The notes: generated from the sequence alone by a model not told the origin. A stretch of 8,711 nucleotides of DNA from Acidobacteriota bacterium (GCA_003819755.1 RPQK01000291.1:1-8711); one strand, 5' to 3'. Positions 1-5,583 are shown, counted from the stretch's first letter. Translations and numbers: made by a program.

Positions 1-333
1 AAGGCCGAAGCCGAAGTGTATTCCTACTACAACAAGGCCTACTACGAAGATCGCGTCCGCTATCACCTGGTTGACGGTCCAATCGGTGAAGAAGCCCGCT
101 CGGTCGCTTTGGCGGCTTGGAGGGGGCTGGGTTGCCGGGATGCGGGGCGCGTTGACCTGCGATGTGCCGCGGACGGGTCCGTTCATTTCATTGAAGTGAA
201 CCCGCTGGCGGGGCTCAACCCGGTCTGGTCGGACCTACCCATCCTCTGTGGATTTGCCGGTATCTCCTATAAAGAGTTGCTTCAGATGATCGTCGAATCG
301 GCGTCGGAACGAATCAGGAGGGAGTCCCTCTGA
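1..333 (+). CDS. D-Ala-D-Ala-ligase-like ATP-grasp protein, C-terminal part (5' end outside window)
   Basis: The frame is open from base 1 to the TGA at 331-333, giving the last 110 residues of a protein whose start lies upstream. They match the end of the ATP-grasp domain of D-alanine-D-alanine-ligase-type enzymes. A CRDAGRVDLR segment (the beta strand carrying a Mg-binding Asp) is followed by FIEVNPLAGLNP, whose Glu and Asn are the usual second-metal ligands, then a SDLP segment and the C-terminal helix. Enzymes of this superfamily use ATP to activate a carboxylate as an acyl phosphate and join it to an amine. The next gene overlaps this one by three bases (CTGA) and encodes a second, different ATP-grasp ligase, so this is not a duplicated fragment of the same gene. 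The tail NPLAGLNPVWSDLP resembles the D-Ala ligase-related group more than RimK or carbamoyl-phosphate types. The substrate is unknown; a genuine cell-wall Ddl role is possible but the neighbours do not support it. Confidence 0.85.
   Translation, partial: KAEAEVYSYYNKAYYEDRVRYHLVDGPIGEEARSVALAAWRGLGCRDAGRVDLRCAADGSVHFIEVNPLAGLNPVWSDLPILCGFAGISYKELLQMIVESASERIRRESL
316..321 (+). promoter_or_regulatory. Perfect Shine-Dalgarno AGGAGG that fixes a CTG start
   Basis: AGGAGG (within AGGAGGGAG, 316-324) lies eight bases before the CTG at 330-332 and inside the end of the preceding gene. No ATG, GTG or TTG is present at that spacing in the ligase frame, so this site supports initiation at CTG. Confidence 0.7.
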
Positions 334-1307
334 GAGTCGCTGTCCTCCATCAGCACGTGCCGCCGAATGCCGGTGAGGATGAGCAGGACGTCCTCGAGGA
401 AGCTGCTACCGTGTCCGAGGCGCTTCGCGAACTGGGGCATACCGTTTACGAGAGCACTTTCACGCTGGATCTACCCAAAGTCACGGCAGACCTGCGTGCT
501 CTTCAGCCGGAGGTGGTCTTCAACCTGGTTGAATCTGTGGAAGGGAGCGGCCGATTGCTCAGCCTCGCGCCGTTGCTTCTCGATTTTCTCAAGATTCCGT
601 ACACCGGTTGCCCGGCGGAAGCGGCTTTCTGCACGGGCAACAAGCTGATCGGAAAGCAGATCCTGAAGGCAGCCGGAATTCCCACCCCGCCTTGGCTCAC
701 TCCCTCGACTCTTGCGGCAGAGGCGTCCCAGGCGGAGAGCTGGATCGTCAAGTCGGTCTGGGAGCATGCTTCAATCGGACTGACTGAGAATTCGGTGGTG
801 TCGGGCGAATCAGGGTTGGCCGAGGGACTGCGACGCGCCGAGGCTTCAGCCGCCGGCGAGTCTTTCGCGGAAGCCTTCATTCACGGCCGGGAGTTCAACA
901 TCTCCGTTCTCGGCGGGCCGGACGGGCCCGAGGTTTTGCCCGTCGCCGAATTGGTATTCGTCGATTTCCCGGAGGGAAGGCCCAAAATAGTCGACTACCG
1001 AGCCAAGTGGCACGAGGACTCTTTCGAGTACGAGCATACGGTGAGGTCCTTCCTTTTTCCACCCGAGGATGCGGTCCTGCTTCAGCAGCTGCGAGATCTG
1101 TCGCTGAAATGCTGGGCCCTCTTCCGGCTTCGCGGCTATGCCCGCGTTGATTACAGAGTCGACGACCAGGGGAATCCGTGGGTCTTGGAAGTTAACACGA
1201 ATCCATGCATTTCCAAGCAGGCGGGGTTTATGAATGCGGCTCGCCAGGCTGAACTGACTCCCGCCACCGTTGTTAACAGGATCATCGCGGACTCTGTCAC
1301 TCAATGA
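330..1307 (+). CDS. D-Ala-D-Ala-ligase-like ATP-grasp enzyme, probable CTG start
   Basis: Predicted protein of 325 residues in the D-alanine-D-alanine ligase-like part of the ATP-grasp superfamily. In order: an N-terminal strand MRVAVLHQHVPP (CTG read as Met); the N-domain FNLVES at about 64-69 and IPYTGCPAEA at about 89-98; GNKLIGKQILKAAGIPTPP at about 103-121, replacing the usual DK...TK nucleotide-entry motif; VKSVWEHASIG at 140-150, the lysine strand and glycine loop that grip ATP; EAFIHGREF at about 181-189; ARVDYR at about 271-276; and LEVNTNPCIS at about 286-295 with the metal-binding Glu and Asn. I chose CTG at 330 because it sits eight bases after a perfect AGGAGG, overlaps the upstream stop as CTGA, and restores the conserved first strand. 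The GTG at 357 would remove that strand and has no Shine-Dalgarno. The enzyme probably forms an amide bond between amino acids or related acids. It is translationally coupled to the ligase before it and overlaps the acetyltransferase after it (ATGA at 1304-1307). Confidence 0.88.
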   Translation: MRVAVLHQHVPPNAGEDEQDVLEEAATVSEALRELGHTVYESTFTLDLPKVTADLRALQPEVVFNLVESVEGSGRLLSLAPLLLDFLKIPYTGCPAEAAFCTGNKLIGKQILKAAGIPTPPWLTPSTLAAEASQAESWIVKSVWEHASIGLTENSVVSGESGLAEGLRRAEASAAGESFAEAFIHGREFNISVLGGPDGPEVLPVAELVFVDFPEGRPKIVDYRAKWHEDSFEYEHTVRSFLFPPEDAVLLQQLRDLSLKCWALFRLRGYARVDYRVDDQGNPWVLEVNTNPCISKQAGFMNAARQAELTPATVVNRIIADSVTQ

Positions 1308-1783
1308 ACATGAAAATAAGAACACAAGTTCGGCCGGCGGATCCTGACGAAATTCGAGCACTGGTCACGGCCACGGGCTTCTTTACTGAGGAAGAGGTGG
1401 GAATTGCTGCAGAGCTGATCCAGGAAGCAGTGGATCGGGGTACGGATTCCGGCTATCTAGTCCTCGTGGCTGAGCACGACGGGCGGGTGCTTGGTTATAC
1501 CTGCTACGGTCCGATCCCCGGAACGGATTCCAGCTACGATCTCTACTGGATCGCTGTCCATCCCGACGCCCAGGGGCATGGATTGGGGAAAACCCTGATC
1601 CGGGAAACTGAAAAGTTCATCCAGGAGGCAGGCGGGCAGCGAGTGTACATTGAGACCTCCTCTCGAGATCAGTACGCTCCGACCCGCCGCTTCTACCTGT
1701 CTTGCGGCTATGCCGAGGAAGCCCGGCTGCTGGACTTCTACCGGCCGGGAGATTCCAAGGTGATGTACAGCAAGAAGCTGTGA
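1304..1783 (+). CDS. GNAT-family N-acetyltransferase
   Basis: A 159-residue single-domain GNAT protein of normal family length. The acetyl-CoA-binding motif A is at about 79-98: a beta-4 strand YWIAVHP, then QGHGLGKTL, matching the Q/RxxGxG/A pyrophosphate loop. Motif B is at about 114-136 (VYIETSS, then RRFYLSCGY), with the aromatic residue and GY typical of the C-terminal arm. The start ATG overlaps the ligase stop as ATGA and there is no clear Shine-Dalgarno, so translational coupling is likely; an in-frame ATG at 1310 is an alternative. It is the last gene of the three-gene operon. Since the two upstream enzymes form amide bonds, a reasonable inference is that this one acetylates an amine on their product or precursor, but GNAT substrates cannot be read from sequence. 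Protein acetylation or self-protection are alternatives. Confidence 0.88.
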   Translation: MNMKIRTQVRPADPDEIRALVTATGFFTEEEVGIAAELIQEAVDRGTDSGYLVLVAEHDGRVLGYTCYGPIPGTDSSYDLYWIAVHPDAQGHGLGKTLIRETEKFIQEAGGQRVYIETSSRDQYAPTRRFYLSCGYAEEARLLDFYRPGDSKVMYSKKL

Positions 1784-1796
1784 TTTGCGTTTTGAC

Positions 1797-1816
1797 CACA
1801 GCCGCTTGCGGCTGTG
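1797..1816. terminator. Hairpin between convergent genes, possible bidirectional terminator
   Basis: CACAGCCGC and GCGGCTGTG form a perfect inverted repeat separated by TT. In RNA this folds as an eight-pair stem closed by the tetraloop CUUG. It lies in the 34-bp gap between the acetyltransferase stop (1783) and the convergent GNAT stop (1818-1820). Only three T's follow on the plus strand and there is no T-run on the minus strand, so it is a weak intrinsic terminator by the standard rule, though its position is right. Confidence 0.55.
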
Positions 1817-1817
1817 T

Positions 1818-2327
1818 TTACAGCAGCTTCTCCATTAACACCGGGTCCGGCATGAGATCCCGATGGGCGACGTACAGTTCTTCCGTCGACCGGACGACCC
1901 CGAGGCCGAACTTCTCGAACAACGGCCGCGACCAGCCATTCGCGACCAGTTGGACTTTCCGGCAGGCCAGCCTCTCAGCCAGGGCAAGCTGTTGCGCCAC
2001 CAGGCCCCTCGCAATTCCTCGCCGCCGGAAGACTGGATCAACGGTTAGCCCGAACACGAAAAAGTATTCCCCCCGAGGAATATGCCGGGGCGGGAAGGTT
2101 TCACTCAGCGGGGCAAGCCTGGCGTCCGTGTCAGTGAGGAAAGCGCAGCTGAAACCGAGGATCTCCGGGCCGGCGCCGGCTACGACGAAGCCCTGGGGGA
2201 AGAGGAGAAAGCGGCGCTTCAGATCCTCGAGAGAGGCGCTCAGTTGGTGCCAGACCCGGCTGTCGAGTTGAGCCACCCGCTCGAGATCCTCCATTTTGGC
2301 CGGACGCACATCCGCGCTCGTGTTCAC
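1818..2327 (-). CDS. GNAT-family N-acetyltransferase (second, unrelated to the operon copy)
   Basis: A 169-residue protein starting with GTG (2327 on the minus strand) and ending at TAA (1820-1818). The N-terminus VRPAKMEDLERVAQLD is the classic GNAT opening. The core strand is GFVVAGAGPEILGFSCAF, and motif A, LTVDPVFRRRGIARGLV, lies at about 94-110 with the R-R-x-G-x-A acetyl-CoA loop. Motif B ends in RPLFEKFGLGVV at about 134-145. It shares little sequence with the acetyltransferase at 1304-1783 beyond the fold signature, so it is not a recent duplicate. An internal GTG at residue 7 is an alternative start and no good Shine-Dalgarno precedes either. It stands alone: convergent to the ligase operon and divergent from the DUF6178-like gene. 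An N-acetyltransferase acting on a small amine or a protein is likely; the substrate is unknown. Confidence 0.85.
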   Translation of the reverse strand: MNTSADVRPAKMEDLERVAQLDSRVWHQLSASLEDLKRRFLLFPQGFVVAGAGPEILGFSCAFLTDTDARLAPLSETFPPRHIPRGEYFFVFGLTVDPVFRRRGIARGLVAQQLALAERLACRKVQLVANGWSRPLFEKFGLGVVRSTEELYVAHRDLMPDPVLMEKLL

Positions 2328-2396
2328 GCGACCGATGCTAGCATAGCGTGGCGGCTCACTCGAAGTGCCGCTTTTCGTTCGGGTTATAATGTCTTC
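2328..2396. promoter_or_regulatory. Divergent intergenic region with a 10-bp palindrome
   Basis: These 69 bases separate the start codons of the minus-strand GNAT gene and the plus-strand DUF6178-like gene, so both promoters should lie here. A perfect palindrome ATGCTAGCAT is at 2335-2344. On the minus strand TATGCT (2345-2340) could be the GNAT -10 box, which would place the palindrome across its start region. No convincing -35 box is seen for that promoter. An operator role for the palindrome is inference. Confidence 0.35.
2385..2390 (+). promoter_or_regulatory. Consensus -10 box TATAAT, probably driving a leaderless transcript
   Basis: An exact TATAAT ends six bases before the GTG start at 2397, so initiation at the usual seven or so bases downstream would put the first transcribed base on or next to the start codon. 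A G at the second position of the extended -10 context is present, but no TTGACA-like -35 is visible 16-18 bases upstream. The box lies on the far side of the GNAT start, as expected for a divergent promoter. Confidence 0.55.
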
Positions 2397-3626
2397 GTGT
2401 CCGAACTCTCAAAAGACCTGATTAGGCGACCCGAAGAGGCGCTTTATCGGACGATCTACGCGCCAGTTGATTTGCACGAGCTGCTGGCGTCGGCTGAAAG
2501 CCGATCACGTATTCGCCGCCTTCCGCCGGTGCAGCTGTTTTTCGGCCTCAAGGAGCTGACTGACGAGGAGGTCGCTCAACTCGCTCCCCACGTAACCCAG
2601 GAACAATGGCAAGCGGTTATCGACCTCGACATTTGGAGCCGAGACAACGCGAACGTCCATCACCTGATCAACCTCCAGAGACACATTCTGCTTACCGATG
2701 ATCCGGTAGCGCGAAAGCTGATCGGGGCGGCGGATCCCGACCTTTGGGAACTGGCCCTTTCCAGGCTTCTGAAAATTCACCCGAAAGTCGACGAGGAGTA
2801 CGAAGGAGAACCTGAAGAAGGCGACTATCTGGAGACGCCCGATCAACAGTACCTCCTCGTGCTGCCCCGTAATCCGGAGCTGGCCAGGGTGATGCGGGCC
2901 ATCCTGCTCCGCGCCTATGAAGTCGACCCGGCCTGGATAAGGTTGCGTCTGGAGGCGGCGCGTTTTCGAACGCGAACCGAGCTGACCGAGTCGGCCTACG
3001 AAAAGAGGACCAAGCGCGTCGAAGAGATGGGGTTTCAGGATTACTACGAGGCTGTCGAGATTTATGCGTCTCTCGTGGAAGGCGAGAAGCTGCCGCTGAA
3101 GAAAAGCACCGCTCAGCTTTCCACTCTCCCGGCTTCCGTTCGATTGCCCGAATCGGAAGCCCTTCTCCTCATGCAGTTGCTGGCGCAGCTCAGCCGGTCC
3201 CAGGACATCTCGCTCTTACTCGAGGAGCTTTTCTTTGTCTGCAACAAGATACTGACGGCTGACCGGGTGTCACCCGGGGAGCCGAAACTGGTCAGGAGAG
3301 GCATACGGAAAGCTCTGACGGGGATCAACCTGGGGCTGGACCTCTGGTCGGAAGGTAAGCCGGAAAGGGCGTTGGCGGGCGTTCAGGAGGTCTATCTCCA
3401 ATCCTTCTTCCGGTTGGGATGCACCAGGCTGGCAAAGCTTCGCGTGAAGGCGGACAGGATCACTGGCGATCAATCGCCCGAAACAGCCGCGTTCATCAGG
3501 GGTTTGCGCCGAAAATACCCGGTTCAGAGCTGGCTTCCGGAACCGGGGGCAAGGCTGCACTGGCGTTTTTTCAGTACGAGCAAGGAAGTCGAGAAGGCTC
3601 AAAAACGGCTGGAAGCCATCCAGTAG
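2397..3626 (+). CDS. DUF6178-like protein of unknown function
   Basis: A 409-residue protein from GTG 2397 to TAG 3624-3626. The frame stays open upstream to about 2082, but that part lies antisense to the GNAT gene, so I start at the first plausible codon beyond it. The sequence resembles the DUF6178 family by recall. A helical N-terminus DLHELLASAESRSRIRRLPP (about 25-44) precedes a segment EEVAQLAPHVTQEQWQAVID at about 57-76, then LDIWSRD at about 77-83 and helical pairs. An acidic linker (about 131-144) rich in D and E leads to LETPDQQYLLVLPRN, and MGFQDYYEAVEIYA follows at about 211-224. The C-terminal half (about 250-409) is alpha-helical. There is no signal peptide, transmembrane segment or recognisable catalytic motif, so it is probably cytosolic. 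No enzymatic function is known to me and the neighbours give none. It ends inside the first base pair of a long hairpin, suggesting single-gene transcription. Confidence 0.75.
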   Translation: MSELSKDLIRRPEEALYRTIYAPVDLHELLASAESRSRIRRLPPVQLFFGLKELTDEEVAQLAPHVTQEQWQAVIDLDIWSRDNANVHHLINLQRHILLTDDPVARKLIGAADPDLWELALSRLLKIHPKVDEEYEGEPEEGDYLETPDQQYLLVLPRNPELARVMRAILLRAYEVDPAWIRLRLEAARFRTRTELTESAYEKRTKRVEEMGFQDYYEAVEIYASLVEGEKLPLKKSTAQLSTLPASVRLPESEALLLMQLLAQLSRSQDISLLLEELFFVCNKILTADRVSPGEPKLVRRGIRKALTGINLGLDLWSEGKPERALAGVQEVYLQSFFRLGCTRLAKLRVKADRITGDQSPETAAFIRGLRRKYPVQSWLPEPGARLHWRFFSTSKEVEKAQKRLEAIQ

Positions 3627-3673
3627 ATCCTGTTAATCCTGTCCAAAGACCGTTGGACAGGATTAACAGGATC
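3626..3673. terminator. 21-bp perfect inverted repeat, probable terminator between convergent genes
   Basis: Arms 3626-3646 and 3653-3673 are perfectly complementary over 21 bp with a six-base loop (AGACCG). The stem begins on the last base of the TAG stop of the DUF6178-like gene and ends 15 bases before the acyl-CoA dehydrogenase stop on the other strand. A short TTTT follows at 3681-3684 on the plus strand; there is no T-run on the minus strand. The position suits a bidirectional transcription stop, but the repetitive content suggests it is also a dispersed element. Confidence 0.7.
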
Positions 3674-3683
3674 CACTGGATTT
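3657..3683 (+). repeat. Three tandem 9-bp units (ACAGGATTA-like)
   Basis: ACAGGATTA (3657-3665), ACAGGATCC (3666-3674) and ACTGGATTT (3675-3683) are successive 9-bp units that decay from left to right. The mirrored units occur in the left arm of the hairpin. Phrases of the type TAATCCTGTTAATCCTGT are, to my knowledge, found in intergenic DNA of many unrelated bacteria, so this looks like a member of a widespread intergenic repeat rather than a gene-specific terminator. Confidence 0.65.
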
Positions 3684-3688
3684 TAGTT

Positions 3689-5344
3689 CTACCGGACTAG
3701 TTCTGCCGTCACAAGGTCCAGATCTTTCATCAGGCCCGTCTGGTATTCCGCAGTCGGGAGTTGCGCCAGGATGCGCTCTGCATTGGGCGCGACCGGGTCA
3801 CATCCGCGCAGGATCTTGCTCGCGTTTCGCGCAGCCAGTTCCACAGTGTCACGTGCAAACACCCGGGCAGCCGCTTTCATGAATTCGGCAGACCACTTTT
3901 TCCCGCCCTGGTGTCCGGCGGCCTTGTGGCAAAGCGCGGCTGCGACTTCGCCCCAGGTCATGATGTCGGACAAGAGGAACATCACGTGCTGTGACTTGGT
4001 CAGCTTCAACTCGCGGGCGACTTGGATCGCGTCGGCCAGTACCCGCAGACTCGCAGCTACCCAGTGCGCCCCGGTATCGGTAGGGAGTCCGGCCAGTTTG
4101 TCGGCCATGTCCAGGTAATAGCGCCCTTTGGTCCGAACCGATTCGCGCATACGGAACATGGAAATGACGTTCTGAAGAATTTCGCTGGTTCCTTCGTAGA
4201 TGGTCGTGATCTTGACGTCGCGCTTGATCTTTTCGACCTCGTACTCCCGCATGTAGCCGTACCCGCCAAACGCCTGAATCCCGTCGTTGGCGGCTGCGTC
4301 TCCGGCCTCGGTCGCGAAGTACTTGGCCACGGCGCCTTCGACCTGAAGATCCTCTTCGTTAGAATCAAGCCGCTGCGCCACTTTCTCGATGTAAGCTCGG
4401 GCCGCCTCCAACTCCACGATATGGGGAACCAGCAGTTTGTGAGTGTAGCCTTGCTTGTCGACCAGTCGTGTTCCGAACTGAATACGGTCCTTGCCGTAAG
4501 CGACAGCGCGTTCCAGTGCGGCCATGCCGGCACCGAGGCCAAATGCCGCCACCATCAGGCGCGTGTAGCCGAAAACCTGGTTCGCCTGCTTCAACCCTTG
4601 GCCCTCGACGCCGCCGACAAGGTTTTCGGCCGGGACGCAGAGATCCTGCAGAGTCACGGGACTGGTGTCCGACGCACGGATGCCGTGCTTGTCTTCGTGT
4701 TTACCGGGGATCAATCCCGGAGTACCGGCTTCGACGATAAAGAAGGATGGACCTTCTGGCGTATCCGCCAAAACAGTATAGAGATCGGCGACCCGGCCGT
4801 TGGTTATGAACTGTTTCTCACCGTTGATCTTGTAGGCGACTATTTGCCCCTCGGAATCGAGGATCCTCTCGGCCTTGGTCTTCAAGGACTGCACGTTCGA
4901 CCCCGCTTCCGGCTCGGTCACGCAATAAGCGACTATCATCCCCTCTTCGGCGATCTTCGTGAGGTACTTCTGCTTTTGCGCGGGTGTCGCGCCGACCAGG
5001 ATCGGGTCCATTCCCAGGCAAATGGCCAGGAAAGAGGTCGCAACCGCCATATCCATCTTGGCCATCTTCTCGGAGAGGATGGCAATGTCCTCAGCCCCAG
5101 CGCCCATTCCCCCGTACTCTTCGGGGACGAATATCAGGTGGAGGCCGACTTCGGGACCGACCATGAAACGGATCAAGTCCATCGGAAAATTGGCCGTATG
5201 GTCCAGATCCAGCTTTGTATCCAGCGGCAGCTTGTCCTTCTCCAGTTTGCCCAGCGTGTCCAACACCATGAGCAACATTTCGGGATCCATCTTCTGCATC
5301 GTTTCCAGGCCCTCCATCGGGTAAAGAGTGAAGCCTGTAATCAT
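3689..5344 (-). CDS. Acyl-CoA dehydrogenase with extra C-terminal helical domain
   Basis: A 551-residue FAD-dependent acyl-CoA dehydrogenase that introduces the alpha-beta double bond into an acyl-CoA and passes electrons to an electron-transfer flavoprotein. Helical N-domain at about 15-135. The middle beta-domain has YCVTEPEAGSN (140-150), which contacts flavin and substrate, and KQFITNG (177-183). The C-domain has DRIQFG (286-291), QAFGGYGYMRE (357-367) and IYEGTSEI (382-389), where Glu384 matches the catalytic base of the medium- and short-chain enzymes. About 150 further residues (400-551) are mostly helical, longer than the classic 380-residue enzymes and like the larger bacterial and very-long-chain types. 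The ATG at 5344 has no clear Shine-Dalgarno; Met10 and Met16 are alternatives. It stands alone on its strand with no ETF or hydratase neighbour, so it is an isolated catabolic gene, probably for fatty or branched acids. Acyl-chain specificity cannot be told. Confidence 0.93.
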   Translation of the reverse strand: MITGFTLYPMEGLETMQKMDPEMLLMVLDTLGKLEKDKLPLDTKLDLDHTANFPMDLIRFMVGPEVGLHLIFVPEEYGGMGAGAEDIAILSEKMAKMDMAVATSFLAICLGMDPILVGATPAQKQKYLTKIAEEGMIVAYCVTEPEAGSNVQSLKTKAERILDSEGQIVAYKINGEKQFITNGRVADLYTVLADTPEGPSFFIVEAGTPGLIPGKHEDKHGIRASDTSPVTLQDLCVPAENLVGGVEGQGLKQANQVFGYTRLMVAAFGLGAGMAALERAVAYGKDRIQFGTRLVDKQGYTHKLLVPHIVELEAARAYIEKVAQRLDSNEEDLQVEGAVAKYFATEAGDAAANDGIQAFGGYGYMREYEVEKIKRDVKITTIYEGTSEILQNVISMFRMRESVRTKGRYYLDMADKLAGLPTDTGAHWVAASLRVLADAIQVARELKLTKSQHVMFLLSDIMTWGEVAAALCHKAAGHQGGKKWSAEFMKAAARVFARDTVELAARNASKILRGCDPVAPNAERILAQLPTAEYQTGLMKDLDLVTAELVR

Positions 5345-5394
5345 AAATCAGGTTATTGCTTTGGGGATACAGGCAAGATGGCCTCGCGAAAAAC

Positions 5395-5439
5395 AAGGGA
5401 CAGAAGGGACACAAGAGACACAAGGGACAGAAGGGACAG
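5395..5439 (+). repeat. Five tandem 9-bp units AAGGGACAG
   Basis: Units: AAGGGACAG (5395-5403), AAGGGACAC (5404-5412), AAGAGACAC (5413-5421), AAGGGACAG (5422-5430), AAGGGACAG (5431-5439). The strand is almost pure purine plus regular C, and unit changes are single substitutions, as in a decaying microsatellite-like array. Confidence 0.85.
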
Positions 5440-5502
5440 AGGGCCACCCTTCGCGCGTTGTCCCTTCGTCCCTTCTGTCCTTCCCCTCTGTCCCTTCTGT
5501 CC
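5425..5502. repeat. 19-bp perfect inverted repeat made from the 9-bp array
   Basis: 5425-5443 (starting GGACAGAAGGG, ending CAGAGGG) and 5484-5502 are perfect reverse complements, separated by 40 bases. The outer pair 5392-5411 and 5489-5507 also matches except for one missing C. The pyrimidine side repeats CTGTCCCTT-like units, so the whole 5392-5507 block is a large imperfect palindrome. It could fold into a long hairpin in RNA from either strand, or it is the remnant of an inverted duplication. Confidence 0.8.
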
Positions 5503-5518
5503 TTGTTGGGCTTCCCGC

Positions 5519-5556
5519 TTGACTTTTTCTATCACTTGGTTTCGTATTATTACGAA
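5519..5556 (+). promoter_or_regulatory. Candidate promoter with overlapping palindrome for the amidohydrolase operon
   Basis: TTGACT (5519-5524) matches a -35 box and TATTAT (5545-5550) a -10 box, but their 20-base spacing is longer than the usual 17. The -10 lies inside the palindrome TTCGTA-TTAT-TACGAA (5541-5556), six perfect pairs each side. That arrangement is what an operator blocking RNA polymerase would look like. No trans-acting factor is known from the window. Confidence 0.4.
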
Positions 5557-5583
5557 CGACGGCTAAAACGAAAGCGAACAATT

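Larger units (their letters stand above)
5345..5583. other. Intergenic region between divergent genes, with repeat element and promoter
   Basis: This 239-bp gap separates the acyl-CoA dehydrogenase start from the amidohydrolase start. About half (5392-5507) is a purine-rich tandem repeat and its inverted counterpart; the rest (5508-5583) is AT-richer and holds a probable promoter. A reading frame crosses the region upstream of the amidohydrolase, but it encodes only repeat-derived Lys/Gly/Gln and Leu/Ser runs and is not believed to be translated. Confidence 0.7.

Noticed and set aside
1797..1816. Small structured RNA or REP element
   Set aside because: The inverted repeat is only nine bases per arm, sits exactly between two convergent stop codons and shows no second copy in the window. 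A terminator-like hairpin explains it more simply.
2082..2396. Upstream extension of the DUF6178-like frame by about 105 codons
   Set aside because: This part is antisense to a well-supported GNAT gene, and its residues are not family-like. The first credible start after it is GTG 2397.
5395..5502. CRISPR array
   Set aside because: Units are 9 bp and contiguous without unique spacers, and the second half is inverted. There are no cas genes, so it is a tandem or inverted repeat.
4022..5566. A 514-codon open frame on the plus strand opposite the acyl-CoA dehydrogenase gene
   Set aside because: It is antisense to a gene with all family motifs. Its translation shows no known domain, and long antisense frames are common opposite GC-rich genes with strong codon bias.
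5356..5583. N-terminal extension of the amidohydrolase through the repeat region
   Set aside because: The extension encodes repeat-derived KGQKGHK-type and Leu/Ser runs and would bury the signal peptide 76 residues inside the protein. ATG 5584 gives a normal exported N-terminus.
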